Shown here: in pieces, positions 1 to 11,479 of the stretch
Position numbering within the stretch: the stretch's first letter is position 1
Layout of the letters: every line of letters starts with the position of its first letter
Origin: Sapria himalayana
Lineage: Eukaryota > Streptophyta > Magnoliopsida > Malpighiales > Rafflesiaceae
Length of the DNA stretch: 64,000 bases
Reading direction: 5' to 3'
Assembly (NCBI GenBank): GCA_029783825.1
Contig: JAREIK010000385.1
Coordinates: 2,834,501-2,898,500 of the forward strand
Notes under the pieces: model-generated
Told to the model about the DNA's origin: nothing
What the model saw: the letters and a program-made list of their open reading frames with translations, nothing else
Databases searched by the model: none
Program-made: the position numbers and the translations under genes

Positions 1-600
1 CATATGCCAAAGTTTGAGTGGACATTATACGAAGGAGGCGGGCAAACACATCATTCAAAGACATAATTGATGAACTACCAAGAATCTGATCATGTGTAGG
101 CTCAAGATTCGAACGGAAGTCAATAAGAGTAAGAACCATGAAAATATTATCAGGCTATATTTGTCGAGCCCTAACATCAGGAGTAAGAAGCATCATAGTC
201 AAGAAGTCCTCCTTAAGAGAGATAATCTGGCCAATATAAGTAGATAGATTCAAGTTCTGTTAGTTGATATTAACAATAGCAGAAGTCACCTTATAAAAAT
301 GCTGGATATCATTTGTGTATCATCTTTTGGCCCGAGTCTAAAATTTAAAATAAGTTTTGTAAGTTCGAAGATGATGAAAAATCTTGGGCTCAACTAATTG
401 TCATAATTTATTTCATAGTTAATAATCAATCTTCCTCTATTGTACCCTGTCAATATCAGGGATATCTGGCTCCTATGTGACTAGGTGATCCTCAATACAT
501 TGTCTCATAAACTAAAGTTCAACAAAGCAGACTAAGAAAGATAATTTTCACGGTTAACCAATTACTCTGAGGTAATCATAGGAGATCTAGATATGACAGT
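1..600 (-). pseudogene. Decayed Ty1/copia gag, cut by the window edge
   Basis: Read on the minus strand, this gives the Gag core of a plant copia polyprotein of the RE1-like type. Recognisable blocks are ENYLS near 545, EDHL near 485, KIDYQL near 425, DFLTMMLLTPDV near 205-170, FMVLTLIDF near 140-110 and DQILGSSSIMSLNDVF near 90-40. They fall in more than one frame and are broken by stops, so no functional protein is made. The rest of the polyprotein would lie to the left of base 1. Gag normally forms the virus-like particle of the element. The family assignment rests on block order and spacing that I recognise, not on an alignment. Confidence 0.8.
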
Positions 601-1186
601 AAAAAAATAGAAGTTTTAGTAGTCATATCGACGAGAATAAAGTATAATGGGATCGAAGAAAGCCCTAATGCAGCTTCAAATGCAGATGAAAAAGGAAAAA
701 ACCCAAGTTATTGCCGTTATAGCACCACGAGAAGGTAGAAGAACACTTCCTAAGGCACGTGCAAGGACCGTGGTGAAGCGAAAACAACCAATCACGTGCA
801 ATCACTTCCTAAAGCTGATGCTGCTGAACAAGCTGTTTCTTGGCGATGATGGTCGTTGTGCAGGTTTGACTGGACTGGGTCAAATACGAATTACCAAATG
901 GTTCAGCTGATTCAGTTTATTTTGCGCATGGTTTGGAAATCGGAAGCAAGGCCATGGGATGGCTGGTCGGTGACATGCGGCACCGGAGGTGGAAGCGCGT
1001 CGCCAGAATGAGTCACGTTTTATGGCTCTGGTGTTTTTGAGAAAAATGTAGATCTTCTCCAGGTGCTCTTGATGGTGTGGTCCGTGTTGCCGGGAAAGTT
1101 TTCAGAAAAATATTGCAGGAAAAATCTTTTGGCAGTAAGGGTTTTCCCGGATATTTAGCCAGAAAGAATTAGGTTTTCTTCTCCCT
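601..1186 (-). other. 5' leader region of the decayed copia element
   Basis: This stretch is less AT-rich than the DNA to its right and lies between the Gag blocks and the primer-binding-like site at 1187-1195, as the untranslated leader of a minus-strand copia element would. A plus-strand open frame at 647-910 has no recognisable domain and is most likely chance. Confidence 0.5.
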
Positions 1187-1195
1187 CCGATATCA
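1187..1195 (-). other. Primer-binding-site remnant of copia element
   Basis: The plus strand reads ccgatatca. The reverse complement tgatatcgg resembles the TGGTATCAGAG sequence that pairs with initiator methionine tRNA in plant copia elements. It is followed at 1196 by TGTTG, a plausible LTR terminus, and lies on the expected side of the Gag remnant. Two or three bases have drifted. Confidence 0.6.
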
Positions 1196-2190
1196 TGTTG
1201 AAAAAGAGAGAAGAGGAAACCTTTTGTTCTTTTGTTGAAATATAATTATTAAATGAAATATAATATAACATCTCATATTTTATTGTGTTAAGATAATTTT
1301 TACATATTTTTTTAATATAAAGCCAAATAATATTAATTGCAAAGAAATTATTTCAAATTTTATTATTTTAATTTTCACATCCATCTTGTATGATATTATA
1401 TATGATTTATTTAGATGTTATTTTACAAATTTTTATCTGTCAGAGTAGCTAATATTACTATATGTTATGATATAAGTTATATTTTTTGTACTAATTTGGT
1501 CTATATTATTTTTTTTCATAATTTTAAGCCATTTACAAAAAAATTAATTGAAATTTTATTTTTCTTATTCCTACATAATTCAATATAATTAAATTATTTG
1601 TCATGGTCATAGTGTTTAAAAAGGGTGGCATTAGGCATGATCCAACAATTCATAAATTGCCTTATTGTATATAATTCTTAGTTTTTATAAATGTCAAATT
1701 CATTAAGTTCAAATATTTTTTTTTTTAATTGTGGACTTGTGATGTGTATAATTTCATGCATAAAGGTTGTTATAATTGTAATAACTATATATTTTAGATT
1801 TCATGCATTGCATTGACTCGATGTTAAAGAAAATTAATTTTTTTTCATAATAATAAAAATATACTGAAGAACTTTATTATACTTAATGACTATATATTAT
1901 ACATGAAAATCCTAGCTTCCATGCTATATGTTATCAAAGTCTCAAAAAATTGGACTTGAATCACATCGTAATTGTGTCGGGTCAACTCCATTTAGATGTT
2001 TTAGGGTATTTTGCTTGGTGGTGGCAGACTATCAGGGCTAATTTTGACTTGTTAAGCTAGGTCAAGCAATAGGATCTTCCAAAACACTAACCCATCCCAT
2101 CCCGATGGCCCAACTTGAACAAGTTGGGGTTGGGTTAGAATTAAGTTGTTTGATCAGATCAGATGGTGCGACACAAATATTCATTTATAT
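1196..2190. other. AT-rich stretch, possible decayed LTR at its left edge
   Basis: The first few hundred bases may be the eroded 5' LTR of the copia remnant, but I see no partner LTR in the window to fix its end. A perfect 9-bp inverted repeat with a 2-bp loop (CCCAACTTGAACAAGTTGGG) lies at 2109-2128. I see no gene. Confidence 0.5.
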
Positions 2191-2194
2191 ACAT

Positions 2195-2485
2195 GATGGA
2201 GGTCATAACATGTGAACAAGCTCATATTTTAATGATTGGTCTAACTCTATGAGAGGTTAATATCTCAAAAATTTTATTTTTCAAAATTAGAGATTATGTC
2301 TGATGAGTCTCTAATCTGAGATCTATTATTTTTAGATAAAAATACTTATCATCATACCAAAACATAGTTTTTAATACATTGTTATAATACTATGATTTTT
2401 CAAGTAATTAATTATCTAATTATTATTTTCGTTCAAATATTTTTAATTTTAATATTTTTATGAGATCTAATGTGTTAGTATTTAT
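2195..2485 (+). repeat. Dispersed repeat family A, copy 1
   Basis: About 290 bp shared with six other places in the window. Shared blocks are ggaggtcata at the left, gagaggttaatatctca, a tgatgagt...ctaatctgagatct block, ataaaaatacttatcatc, and a right-hand block containing ttatgagatctaatgtgtta. No terminal inverted repeats or coding sequence are visible. An (AC)n array (2492-2518) begins just after it. Confidence 0.65.
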
Positions 2486-2491
2486 ATAATT

Positions 2492-2518
2492 ACGCACACA
2501 CACACACACACACACACA
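2492..2518. repeat. (AC)n microsatellite
   Basis: A run of about 13 CA/AC dinucleotides abutting repeat family A copy 1. Confidence 0.9.
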
Positions 2519-3464
2519 TATTTATATATAATTATTTATGACAAAAAAATTGTTTCGGCTAGAAAAATATTGTTTTTTCGATTGCAAGATTAAAAAAAGA
2601 TTAAGGAAGATGTTCACCAATTCTAATTGGTTGGATAATTTAAGAATAAAATAATTGAAAAAAATGTGATATTTTATTTTGATACTCTTTTTTAGAACAC
2701 AATTGTATATTGTTGAATGTGTTTAGTCAACTAGCTTTTGTTCTTGCAATTGTTTATGACAAGCACAAAGTGCCGATAAAAATATTGTAATTTCTTATTT
2801 GTAATTTATTTTTTACATTTCACTATTATTTATCATTGTTATTTATGTGTATTTTTCATATTATATTTTTATTTTATCATAATATATTTATATGTTTAGA
2901 GTAAGTAATAATATACAAGTTTATTGAATTGAAACTTAGATTATTATATCTATTTAAGATCAATAAATAATTATTAAAATAATTATATTTAATAAATTGT
3001 TATAAAATACAAATAATATTTTCCTCATGACACGTTGGTTTCTTTTTACCTATATCATACTTATCAGCTATCTAAATTATTTGATGAAATCTCAAATAGG
3101 TGTGTGGATTAAATGAAATAATAATTTCATATATTAGTGATAAAAAATAAAGTGGCACATTAAGCTTGATTTATTTATAGCTGATATTATTAATTTTCAT
3201 TTTTTTTAAAAAATATTTTTTTATTGATTTTTTTTTATTTGTATTCATTTTTAGTTTATTATTTTTTGTGGTTGTATATTTTTTTTATTTCTTTTTCAAC
3301 ATTTTTGAAAATCTTAAACTTTCTCAATATTTTCAAAATTCTCAAATAAAATATTTATGCTTATATATGTTTCCTTGAAAGGCTTTATCATATTAGTCAA
3401 ATAAATTAATATTGCTATTATTTTCACTGGGTACATGAACATGTTTTTCTTTTACTGTTGATTT
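2519..3464. other. AT-rich spacer
   Basis: Very AT-rich sequence with long T and A runs. I see no coding region, RNA gene or element end that I can support. Confidence 0.6.
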
Positions 3465-3755
3465 GTGTTGTATGGGGGGTCATACTCAATGCACAATATT
3501 TATGTTTACTGCATAATCTAAGAAATATTAATATTTTAACAGTCTTATATTCAAGAATTAGAGAGATCCCGTTTATTGAGTCTTGAATCAGAGATCTGCT
3601 GCATTTTGACAAAAAAATATTTGTCATCGTACTAATACGTGCATGTAACATAAAAATTTTTCTGATGATCAATAATTCATATATTATTCTCAGTCAAATA
3701 TTTTTAATTTCGGTGTTCTTATCAAATTATTTGCATTAGTATTTGTACAATCACA
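3465..3755 (+). repeat. Dispersed repeat family A, copy 2
   Basis: Same order of blocks as copy 1: ggggtcatactcaatgcac, a gagagat...gagtcttgaatcagagatct block, atatttgtcatcgtacta, tattattctcagtcaaatatttttaat, and a tgcattagtatttgtacaat end. Confidence 0.65.
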
Positions 3756-4755
3756 TGTTTATGATTATTTATATAAAAAATATAAATTTTGCTAAAAAAA
3801 ATTATGATTTTTGTAACCTTAATTTTATCGTATTATTTAGAGCATGAATAATTTGATTCATAGTATGATGAATGATTTTGTAGATCGAATTAATTTAATT
3901 TAAATAAATATGAAAAATAAGTTAAAATTCACTCTGTTATATAAACCTATTTTAATAATTTAGAAATTTTTATTACAAAATCTTTTTTTTTTAATAGAAA
4001 AATGGTCCAAAACGTGTGGGCTGCCTTTATTAAGTATTGTGAGTGATATGTATGATGTGTTCATTTATTTGCATGTTTTTTTTGAACATATTTACAAAAA
4101 ATTAAATTAATCTCTTTTAAATTTGCAACAAAATAACATGGCATTACCTAATCTATGAATAAGCTTTGCATCATGCTTTATTAGAAATTTTAAATTTTGA
4201 TGAAATTTTATTAAACTAAATTTATTATTTCTTTTCATTAATTTTTGTTATGTTTTTATATTTCTTTGTACTTCAATTATTATTTTTCATAATTATCTTA
4301 TTATTGCTTTTCATGATTTTATAGGTATATCTAATAAAAGTATTTTTGTTATCAACTAATTAATGCACATGAATAATATGTTCATGTATATTTAAGTAAA
4401 TGATAATATTGTTTCATAGAAATCATATCTTCATGCAATGATAAATATTTTTGTCTAAAAATACTATAATTTAAGTTTAATTCTCATTAAGTATAATCTC
4501 TATGATTTTTAGGGATAAGATTATCAAGATATTAATAATTGTCAGACTATGCACTGAAAATCTTGTAAATTAATTGGGTATGATTTTCATAACGAACACA
4601 CACAAAAAAACCGACCAATCCAAATTTCTAAATATTTTATTACTATTATTTTTTTGGTCATTCAAATGAAACAAATTAATAAATTGCAAATTGAGTATTG
4701 GCCGCCAAAAATAATTTTTTTTTTGAGAAAATTAATAAAAATATATATGTTTTAG
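3756..4755. other. AT-rich spacer
   Basis: No gene seen. A short block around 4500-4565 (gattatcaagatattaat, atgcactgaaaatctt) looks like a small inverted fragment of repeat family A. Confidence 0.5.
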
Positions 4756-4756
4756 G

Positions 4757-5110
4757 TCTCATTTTTTTTAATGATTAGTGAACCTAAACAAAAATGTTTG
4801 AATTGAGTTTCTTTTTTAGCACTCAAAAATAAAATTCCTAAATTGCCCCTCTAATCATTAAAAATAATCAAATTAAACATGTTATGCATGACAAATTGTT
4901 TATGTATAACAATTTGTCATGCATAATATGTTATGCATAAATGCAAATTTTTTTTTTTCAAAAATAATATACCTCATGTTTTTTGTTTTGCTTGGTTTCT
5001 TTTAATGATTAGAGGACTAATTTGGGGATTTAGTTTTTGGGTGCTCAAAAAGAAATCTAAATTGTAAATATTTTCGCTTGGATTTGTTAATCATTAAAAA
5101 AAAGGCAAAA
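4757..5110. mobile_element. Foldback (long inverted repeat) element
   Basis: Two arms of about 65 bp (4800-4864 and 4999-5064) are imperfect reverse complements. The left arm runs from aattgagtttcttttttagc to ctaatcattaaaa, and the right arm reads back from ttttaatgattagagg to gaaatctaaattg. Outer arms (about 4760-4798 and 5070-5108) also pair. A perfect 19-bp hairpin sits inside (4882-4900 with 4908-4926, loop tatgtat). There is no coding sequence. Transcribed, it would fold on itself. The superfamily is not determined. Confidence 0.65.
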
Positions 5111-5649
5111 AAATAAATATTTTGTTTTGGGATTGCTTAGCATAATTTTCCTATTTTTTTTGATTGGAAATTCATATTATCAAGTTTAAAAAATATGAAT
5201 ATATATATATATATATATTCATTAAGCGACATAATTATCTCTTGTATATATTTCTTGTTAAATAATATTTTTTTTATTCATTAGTATTAAATCAAGATAA
5301 TATATAATTCAAGAATTTTAATGTACAAATATTTAGTAATAGCTTTTTTTTCATTTGTGATTTGTGTCATAAATATCAATTGATTTATTAAATATTATTA
5401 TTTTTTGAATATTTCTTCAAATAATTAACAAATGGTTTATCTCTTATTATTTTATTTACGCCACATAATTTAACATTAATTTTTATTACACAGTACCAGA
5501 ATCATTTTTCATCATAAATTTAGTAATAAAATTATTTGTTGTGGTTAGCATATATTACATGAAATAAAAATGTGTAAAAAAGGTTGTATCTAGTGTTAAA
5601 GTTTTTTTTCTTAGCTCATGGTCTGGGAGAGATTAATATGTTGACAGAC
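5111..5649. other. AT-rich spacer
   Basis: Contains a short (TA)n run near 5196-5218. No gene seen. Confidence 0.6.
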
Positions 5650-6095
5650 TTATGTGGTGTTTATTTTTTTTACTTAATACTGAATAGAATTTTTTTTTTG
5701 AGTTTAATAATGAATGATACTTAATAGTATTAAGTAATAAGTTGTTTATTTTTTCATTTTTGGTAATGAGTAGAGATTGTAACATAGTGAAATAAAAAAT
5801 AAATAAATGCGACAGGTCGAGATGAGGTAGTCTCATATCAAATTCTCTGTTGTCATCCATAATAGTGAGTGTTATTAGCTCATCTCCTTATTAAATAATG
5901 GTGAATTTTTTCTTATTTTAGTAGAAAATAATTTTTTTTTGAATATAAAAAGTTAAATATTTTAATTTTTTTATTTAGAATATTTTTTTAAAAATTCAAC
6001 ACTAAGTTATACATTTTTTAAAAAATAAACAGCTGACTGAACACTGAAACCAAATTGTTTTAAGTATTCAGCCCAAAAAATAAACAGGCCCTTAC
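5650..6095. mobile_element. MITE-like element with related ends
   Basis: The left end reads ggtgtttatttttttt followed by acttaatactgaa. The right end, reverse-complemented, reads ggcctgtttattttttgg followed by gctgaatactta. Matching ends about 445 bp apart with no coding capacity suggest a non-autonomous DNA transposon, probably hAT-like. No target duplication is clear. Confidence 0.5.
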
Positions 6096-6184
6096 TCTTT
6101 TGATAGCATGATCAACAAAAATTAAATTTTTGTCAAACAATTAAATTAACTTTTTATCCATGAAATTATAATATTCTGAAGTTA

Positions 6185-6410
6185 TATAAACATTAATATA
6201 TCGGGTCTCATAATAATTTTAAAATTAAATATATTTAGACAAGAATGATATTAATATGACTGATCACCTGAGAAGTTCTTATATTACATGTATATGTTGA
6301 AGATATATTAATCTCTTTGTCCCCTAGGGGTAAGTTTGTCAATATGTTAATCTTTTCTGGACCTCACACTAAAATGGAGTCTCGTGCACTGATTATGATC
6401 TTCATCTTCA
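6185..6410 (-). repeat. Dispersed repeat family A, copy 3 (inverted)
   Basis: On the minus strand this gives the family order: gtgcacgagact, agattaatatatcttcaac, gtgatcagtcatattaatat, ttgtctaaatatatttaatt, attatgagacccgatatatt. It ends about 190 bp before the coding exon at 6596. Confidence 0.6.
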
Positions 6411-6595
6411 TCTCCATCTTTCGGGGGTAAATTCTTAAATTTAATAATAATTATGCTATGAAAATATTAAATTGGTTATTTTGAATAAAAGTGGGCATGG
6501 TGGATAAACTTAAATCTTGATTTATGAATAATTAAATATCCATAATTATAACTATTTTTAAGAAATGTCGTGCTTGTGTATTTGTTATTCTGCAG

Positions 6596-7260
6596 GGTTC
6601 AACACTCCTGCGATAGCAGCTTCTCCATGTAGAAAAATGCTAACAAGTTTGGCAGGCAACCCAAAAATGTTTCACCAAGGAACCCCCCCTGAGCAGAGGG
6701 TAGGATCAGGTGGATCAGTCAACTTTTATGCTGCGTCCTTCAGAGGAACAAGAAGTCCATACAGGAACCCAGGTTCTGCATCATCTGGGAGCCCTGGTTC
6801 GAACCGTGGAAGAGGAAGAGTCCACTGGGCCAGCAACAGTTCGCCCCCAGATGGTTCATGGCTCGGAGCAGGTTCTCCTCTGCCTAGCCCTTTGCAGCGC
6901 CATAGCAGGCAGTGGAACAGCAGCAGTGGCAGTGGCCCTGGTTCTGGTCAGAGCAGTGGAAGGGGGCGGCATAGCTTTCAGTCCTGTGGATCTGCACCAT
7001 CTGCCGAACCAATGGAGCCGCAACGGCTGTACCACAGCTCCATGGTTGAGGATCCATGGCAAAATTTGGAGCCCATTGTGTGGCAAGGACTCGACCATGT
7101 CTCAACCCCAGCATCTTCCACTTCCTGGCTCCCAAAATCAATCAGCAATAAGAAGCTACGAACCCCAGAGCCTTCTCAGAAGCCTGACTTTCAATCCAGT
7201 CTATCCGACTGCCTCACTTCCTCTTTACAGGAAGCTATTAACAATTCTCCAAGTGCTTGA
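6596..7260 (+). CDS. Last coding exon of a SICKLE / proline-rich-like protein (orphan exon)
   Basis: An open frame of about 222 residues follows a good 3' splice site (tttgttattctgcag at 6581-6595) and ends at TGA 7258-7260. It is rich in Ser, Gly, Pro and Arg: an Arg/Gly segment GSNRGRGR, a GSGPGSGQSSGRGRHS tract, then LYHSSMVEDPWQNLEPIVW, STSWLPKSISNKK and a final SLQEAINNSPSA. The order RG-rich tract, MVEDPW and SWLPKSI recalls the C-terminus of plant SICKLE-type hydroxyproline-rich nuclear proteins, which are linked to microRNA processing and splicing; this is recognition from memory. The exon opens in phase (two bases complete a codon), so upstream exons must exist, yet none is recognisable in the 6.5 kb to the left. 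It may be the end of a gene with a long TE-filled intron, or an isolated exon fragment. Confidence 0.55.
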
Positions 7261-7423
7261 ACCACCTGATTTTCTTTTCTTTTTTTTTTTTTTCCTTTTT
7301 AGCACAATTCTGCCTGTATTTTTTCATAGATTTAATGGTGTTTTGTTTGGCGTGTTAGTATATTTTTATTGAAAGGTGGCTTGTTTTGTGGTGCCCATGC
7401 TAGTTCATATACGATGCATAAAA
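7261..7423 (+). other. Probable 3' UTR of the preceding exon
   Basis: A pyrimidine-rich tract (t15 near 7280) and T-rich sequence follow the stop, as in plant 3' UTRs. I see no firm polyadenylation signal before the hAT element starts. Confidence 0.4.
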
Positions 7424-8059
7424 CCATAGTTATGAAAGGTGTGCCTAAGGCATGCTGAGGCACAAGTGCAGGAGTTGTGCAGCCATGGTGCCTCACCTGA
7501 GCTGAGGCTGCACCCATTCACCAAGGTATGGTGAAGGTGGCAACTGGCAAAGGTGTCCCTTTCATAAGGTGCGAAGCTCTCCACAGGAGCGCCTTCAATC
7601 TTGTAAGACTTTGGTTATAGAATCCTGAGGGTGATGTTGGTTGGTATCAGAAAGGTCAAAAGCGATATCATTTTGTCTCTAGAACCCTAAAAATTGATTT
7701 TTAGGTGTTCAAGCTGTCATTTTTGGTTTCTTTCAAGCCAAACAAACCCCGACACTCTTAACAATTGTACTTCGATGACAAGGGGGGAAAATTGACTAAA
7801 AATGGCCAATAAAATTGTAATACAATTTTGGAAACAAAGAAAAATATCTCATTTTCTTTAATTTTTTGATGATTTTGATTTTTGATTTAGCTTTGCAAAT
7901 GATTAACGAGTCTCATGCCTTATTTTGATTTTTGATATGACTAGAGTTCATGACATGGGTCATCAATCATGTGACTCATTTAATTTTTTTTTTTTAATAT
8001 TTTATAATAAATGTCTCAATTTGTAGTTTTTAAATTATTTTTGTTTTACCGTTGATTTG

Positions 8060-8400
8060 TTTCAAAGTTGGATGAAGGAAGAATGAATTTAAGTGGTAAT
8101 GAAAATGAGACTCAAGTTGGGTCTATAACTACTTGTGGAAGTGAAAGAAAAGACCTAGGATGAAACTATGTTTAGTATCTCAAGAGCAAGATTTGAATAC
8201 AGTTATTTGTATCATTTGTGACAAGGTAACCAAAAGAGACATCTATAGGCATAAACATCTTGTTGGTAGATATAGAAAGGTCAAAAGATGTCTGAAATAG
8301 CCAATTCATGCTAGACAAGGGATGGAAGAGGAAGACCATATGAATGAGAAAAAAAATCAAGAGGATTAACTCAAGGGAGAACAGACCATTTTTCACCCCT
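8060..8400 (+). pseudogene. hAT transposase fragment: BED-type zinc finger region
   Basis: One frame reads CIICDKVTKRDIYRHKHL then VGRYRKVKRCLK before a TAG (8208-8300). This matches the C-x2-C ... H ... HLxG ... C pattern of the N-terminal finger in plant hAT transposases (normally C-x2-C-x-K-x-F ... R-x-K-x-HL). Stops and a shortened His spacing show it is dead. Confidence 0.6.
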
Positions 8401-8599
8401 AAAATGAAAGCATTAGCTTAAAATAGGAGTGATAAAACTACTCAAACTATTATGACGGAAGCAAGGGAAAGAGCATGCTTTTTTATTGCAAGGTGGATCA
8501 ATCAAGTTGATGAGGAAAATGTGATTTGAGTAAAATTTTATTGAATATAATATTTAAAACATCTATTTTATTTTATTATATAACATGATATAGGGAGGA

Positions 8600-8874
8600 T
8601 GTTGCAAAAAAAAAAGTGAAATAATTTGTATTGGATAAAGTCATATGCTAATAGGTTACATTTACACCGCTCAGGGTTGCTCAACATGATGATGCATTTT
8701 ACTAGACAAAGGGAACTGCTTAAACTCTCTAAGACACTATTTTCCACTACTTTCATTATATTGTATTGCTTATGTGAATTAAAAAATAATTTGAGGAAAA
8801 TATTCATAAGTACAAATTGGTCAAAAAGTAAGTGGACAAAGAAGCATAACAAGAAGAATATAGCTTTGATATAA
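8600..8874 (+). pseudogene. hAT transposase fragment: C-terminal part
   Basis: The frame to TAA at 8872 carries SGLLNMMMHFTRQRELLKLS, then TLFSTTFIILYCLCELKNNL, then RKIFISTNWSKSKW. These match the usual hAT order (VNMMRxFT, RELLRPAxTRFAT, LHxxKxxLRxMF, W..SKW). The DUF659 region between the BED finger and this block (near 8540) is missing, so the element carries an internal deletion. Confidence 0.7.
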
Positions 8875-8924
8875 AATTTTTTTCACCCTCCCCCTAATAC
8901 TACCTTACCAACCACAGGGTAGAT

Positions 8925-9035
8925 GCATACGACAAACTTTCACACTGGTCAATCATCTCAATAGTGATTATGACCAAGTAGACCTAACTTTAGAGTTCTT
9001 ATGAGATCTAGAGCATTAGTAATGGTTTAAGCATA
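8925..9035 (+). repeat. Dispersed repeat family A, partial copy 4 (inside the hAT element)
   Basis: The block gtcaatcatctcaatagtgatt...tagagttcttatgagatct...gcattagtaatgg matches the right half of family A. It interrupts the transposase remnant. Confidence 0.5.
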
Positions 9036-9039
9036 TTTT

Positions 9040-9520
9040 TTGAAATACCATCATATTTTATTTAAAGATTTTAAGTCCTCTTGTTCGCATGCTTTGCTTT
9101 GTTGATGGTGAAAAAAAAAACTCTTATGAGATACATATATGAAGACATGACTAGAGGTAAGAAAACTATTATAAATTTTTTTTTTGTGATGAAGAAAATT
9201 ACAAAAAAACACCGAAAACCATTTTTAGGAGCTAAGAAAACCATGATAGTTATAATGCTTTTTTTTTTTGGAATACCATCATATTTTGTTTAAAAATTTT
9301 AAGTCCTCTTGTTCACATGCTTTATTTTGTTGATGATGAAAAAAAAAAGTATTATAAAATACTCGAAATCATTAATAGGAGGTGAAAGATTTATATTCTT
9401 GAACCCAAATGTCTTTTATAATAAACCAAAATTAGAGAATGATGAAGTCTTTATGATACAATTATATAAATATATTGAAAGACTAATAAATATGCTGATA
9501 CACAAGAGAAAGCTATAGAA
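9040..9520 (+). pseudogene. hAT transposase fragment with an internal direct duplication
   Basis: The frame at 9081-9293 reads LMVKKKTLMRYIYEDMTRGK, comparable to the hAT block LVDxxKxPxMGYIYEAMDRAKE. About 80 bp (9035-9120, through cttgttcgcatgctttgc) are repeated at 9270-9350 (cttgttcacatgctttatt), giving two copies of the VDGEKK-like segment. The second continues as KPKLENDEVFMIQLYKYIER. Confidence 0.55.
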
Positions 9521-11479
9521 GCATTGAGTCTATATATAAAGGTTGAAAGAGTATTTGAAATAGATTTGACTATTAGAAAAAGGAAGACCAGGGCAATAAG
9601 ATAGTTACTTAATTTTTTATCTAATGTATTATATTATATTTTAACTATTATAAAATAGGTGAATTGTTTCAAAATTCTTTACTTAATCATTTTATATCTA
9701 TTATCTATATTACACCTGAATGGTAGGCTTAAAAACATTAAAAACATTAAACATTTTAAGTATCTTTGAATGTGTAAATAATATTATGTGTTTTAAAAAC
9801 ATTATAAAATATTTAAAAATTTAAAAATATCAAATATGAGTAATAAATTATTTATGTGCTTATAAATTATGCAGATCCATACCAAGATGAGGAATACATT
9901 AGAGCATTAATGTTGAATGATTTGATGTGCATCAAGTGAACCCTGAGGAGCCGAAATTTGACAATGGGGCTAGAGCCAACACAAACATGTTGTCATCATC
10001 AAGGGGAGAATGATAAAGCTTCAAGCTCTTGTCCCATATATTCTCTTTCATGAGGTAGGCTACTATGTTGATGATGATGATGAAGAATTATCATTATGCG
10101 GATGTGGATTGTGGAGGATGAACCAAGGTCGATTGTGGATAAATTAGTTATCTTAAAGTGTTTTTTTGATGATTTATGAAGTTGGTCAAGAAATATGTGT
10201 TTGCATATTGATATGTTTTATTGGTAAATTCTATGGATTATTAGAAATTTTGGAGATTAGATTTGTAAGATTTTTGACATGTTTGATGAATTTTTATGCT
10301 TAGAGGTATTATTGATGTTTTTTTATTAATTGGATTTATGTTTTTGATGATATTTAATGACAAATGATAATTTTACTTGATTATATTTTTATAAAATATA
10401 TATGTAAAATGGGGCATGCCTTACATAAAAAGTGTATGCCTTAAGGGTACCTACCCCTTAAGGCTCCAAGATGCCTTTTTGCCTTGGTGAACCTTCTGCC
10501 TTTCACATTGAGAATTGCCAAAAATTACGCACAACTAAAGACATTAACACATTGAATAAGCACCTTCATGACTCTAAAAGGAGCTTATTTATATCATTAT
10601 TTTTCTAGTAATTTTTTATTTTAAATTATTATTACATGTTTTATTTTTATAACAATAATATTAAACGTGATTTTAATATGATAATTTTTGTAATTAATGA
10701 ATATCGAGGAACATTCTATCAAATGAGTGATAAAAGCTTAAAGGTAAGTAATTTTTAAGATGAACCATTATGATATATCTACTTGCTTAGTGACTATTCT
10801 ATTGTATCTAACTCATAAATTTGCTGCTATTATATGTTTACTATTCAATGTAAAAGAGAAACAAATGATGATAAAATATTAAATAGAAAAATTTAATAAA
10901 AATAATTTTGAGCTAAAGAAATTAAAGACGAAAGTAATATTGTGGAAAAAAAAATTACCTTTAAGTAATTTGTGAAAGTTTAGACAATGTGTATGACAGA
11001 AATTGGAATCAAATGGGTGGTGATGTTGTTGGAAGTTTGAATTTAATGGTCGTAGATTATATTCTAAAAAGTATATCCAATAATAATATAATTTTCAAAA
11101 GAAATTTATAATACTTTGACAAACTTGTGTATTCATGTCACAACATAACAAAATTTTCTTAAAAAATAAATTTTAAATTCTCCAAAATCTACCTGATTCA
11201 TTAGATTTCTTCATCATAAATATGATTGATGTTGTTTTGAGGATAAACTATACTTTAGTGCTATTGGGACTATTGTACTTGAGGAATATAATATGCATAA
11301 AAATATGGAAGATAGTATATAATATTTTCACCAAAATTAGTCTCTAATTATCTCGAGAAAAAGATCCGCAAAATGTGTCTCTCATTAAAGTCAAAAACAA
11401 TATAGACCAAAATCACATGGTAAAATAAATAATTTAATGTTATCATTTTGAAAATTAATAACATATAAAAAGTTAGTGA

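Larger units (their letters stand above)
7424..10515 (+). mobile_element. Decayed hAT-like DNA transposon
   Basis: The left end reads catagttatgaaaggtgtgcc, then many aggc/gcct motifs. The right end (10400-10515) has tgccttaagggtacc, gatgcctttttgcc and tgcctttcacattgag, roughly the inverted counterpart. Between the ends lie broken pieces of a plus-strand hAT transposase (BED-type finger and C-terminal blocks). Plant hAT elements with such GGCGCC-like subterminal motifs are common. The ends are worn and no 8-bp target duplication is clear, so the boundaries are approximate. It begins about 160 bp past the stop of the SICKLE-like exon. Confidence 0.65.

Noticed and set aside
647..910. 87-codon open frame at the left edge
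   Set aside because: On the strand opposite to the copia remnant, in its leader, without a domain.
6710..7372. 220-codon plus-strand frame overlapping the SICKLE-like exon
   Set aside because: Same DNA in another frame; it ends in a poly-Phe tract from the T-run, while the 6596-7260 frame has recognisable motifs and a proper acceptor.
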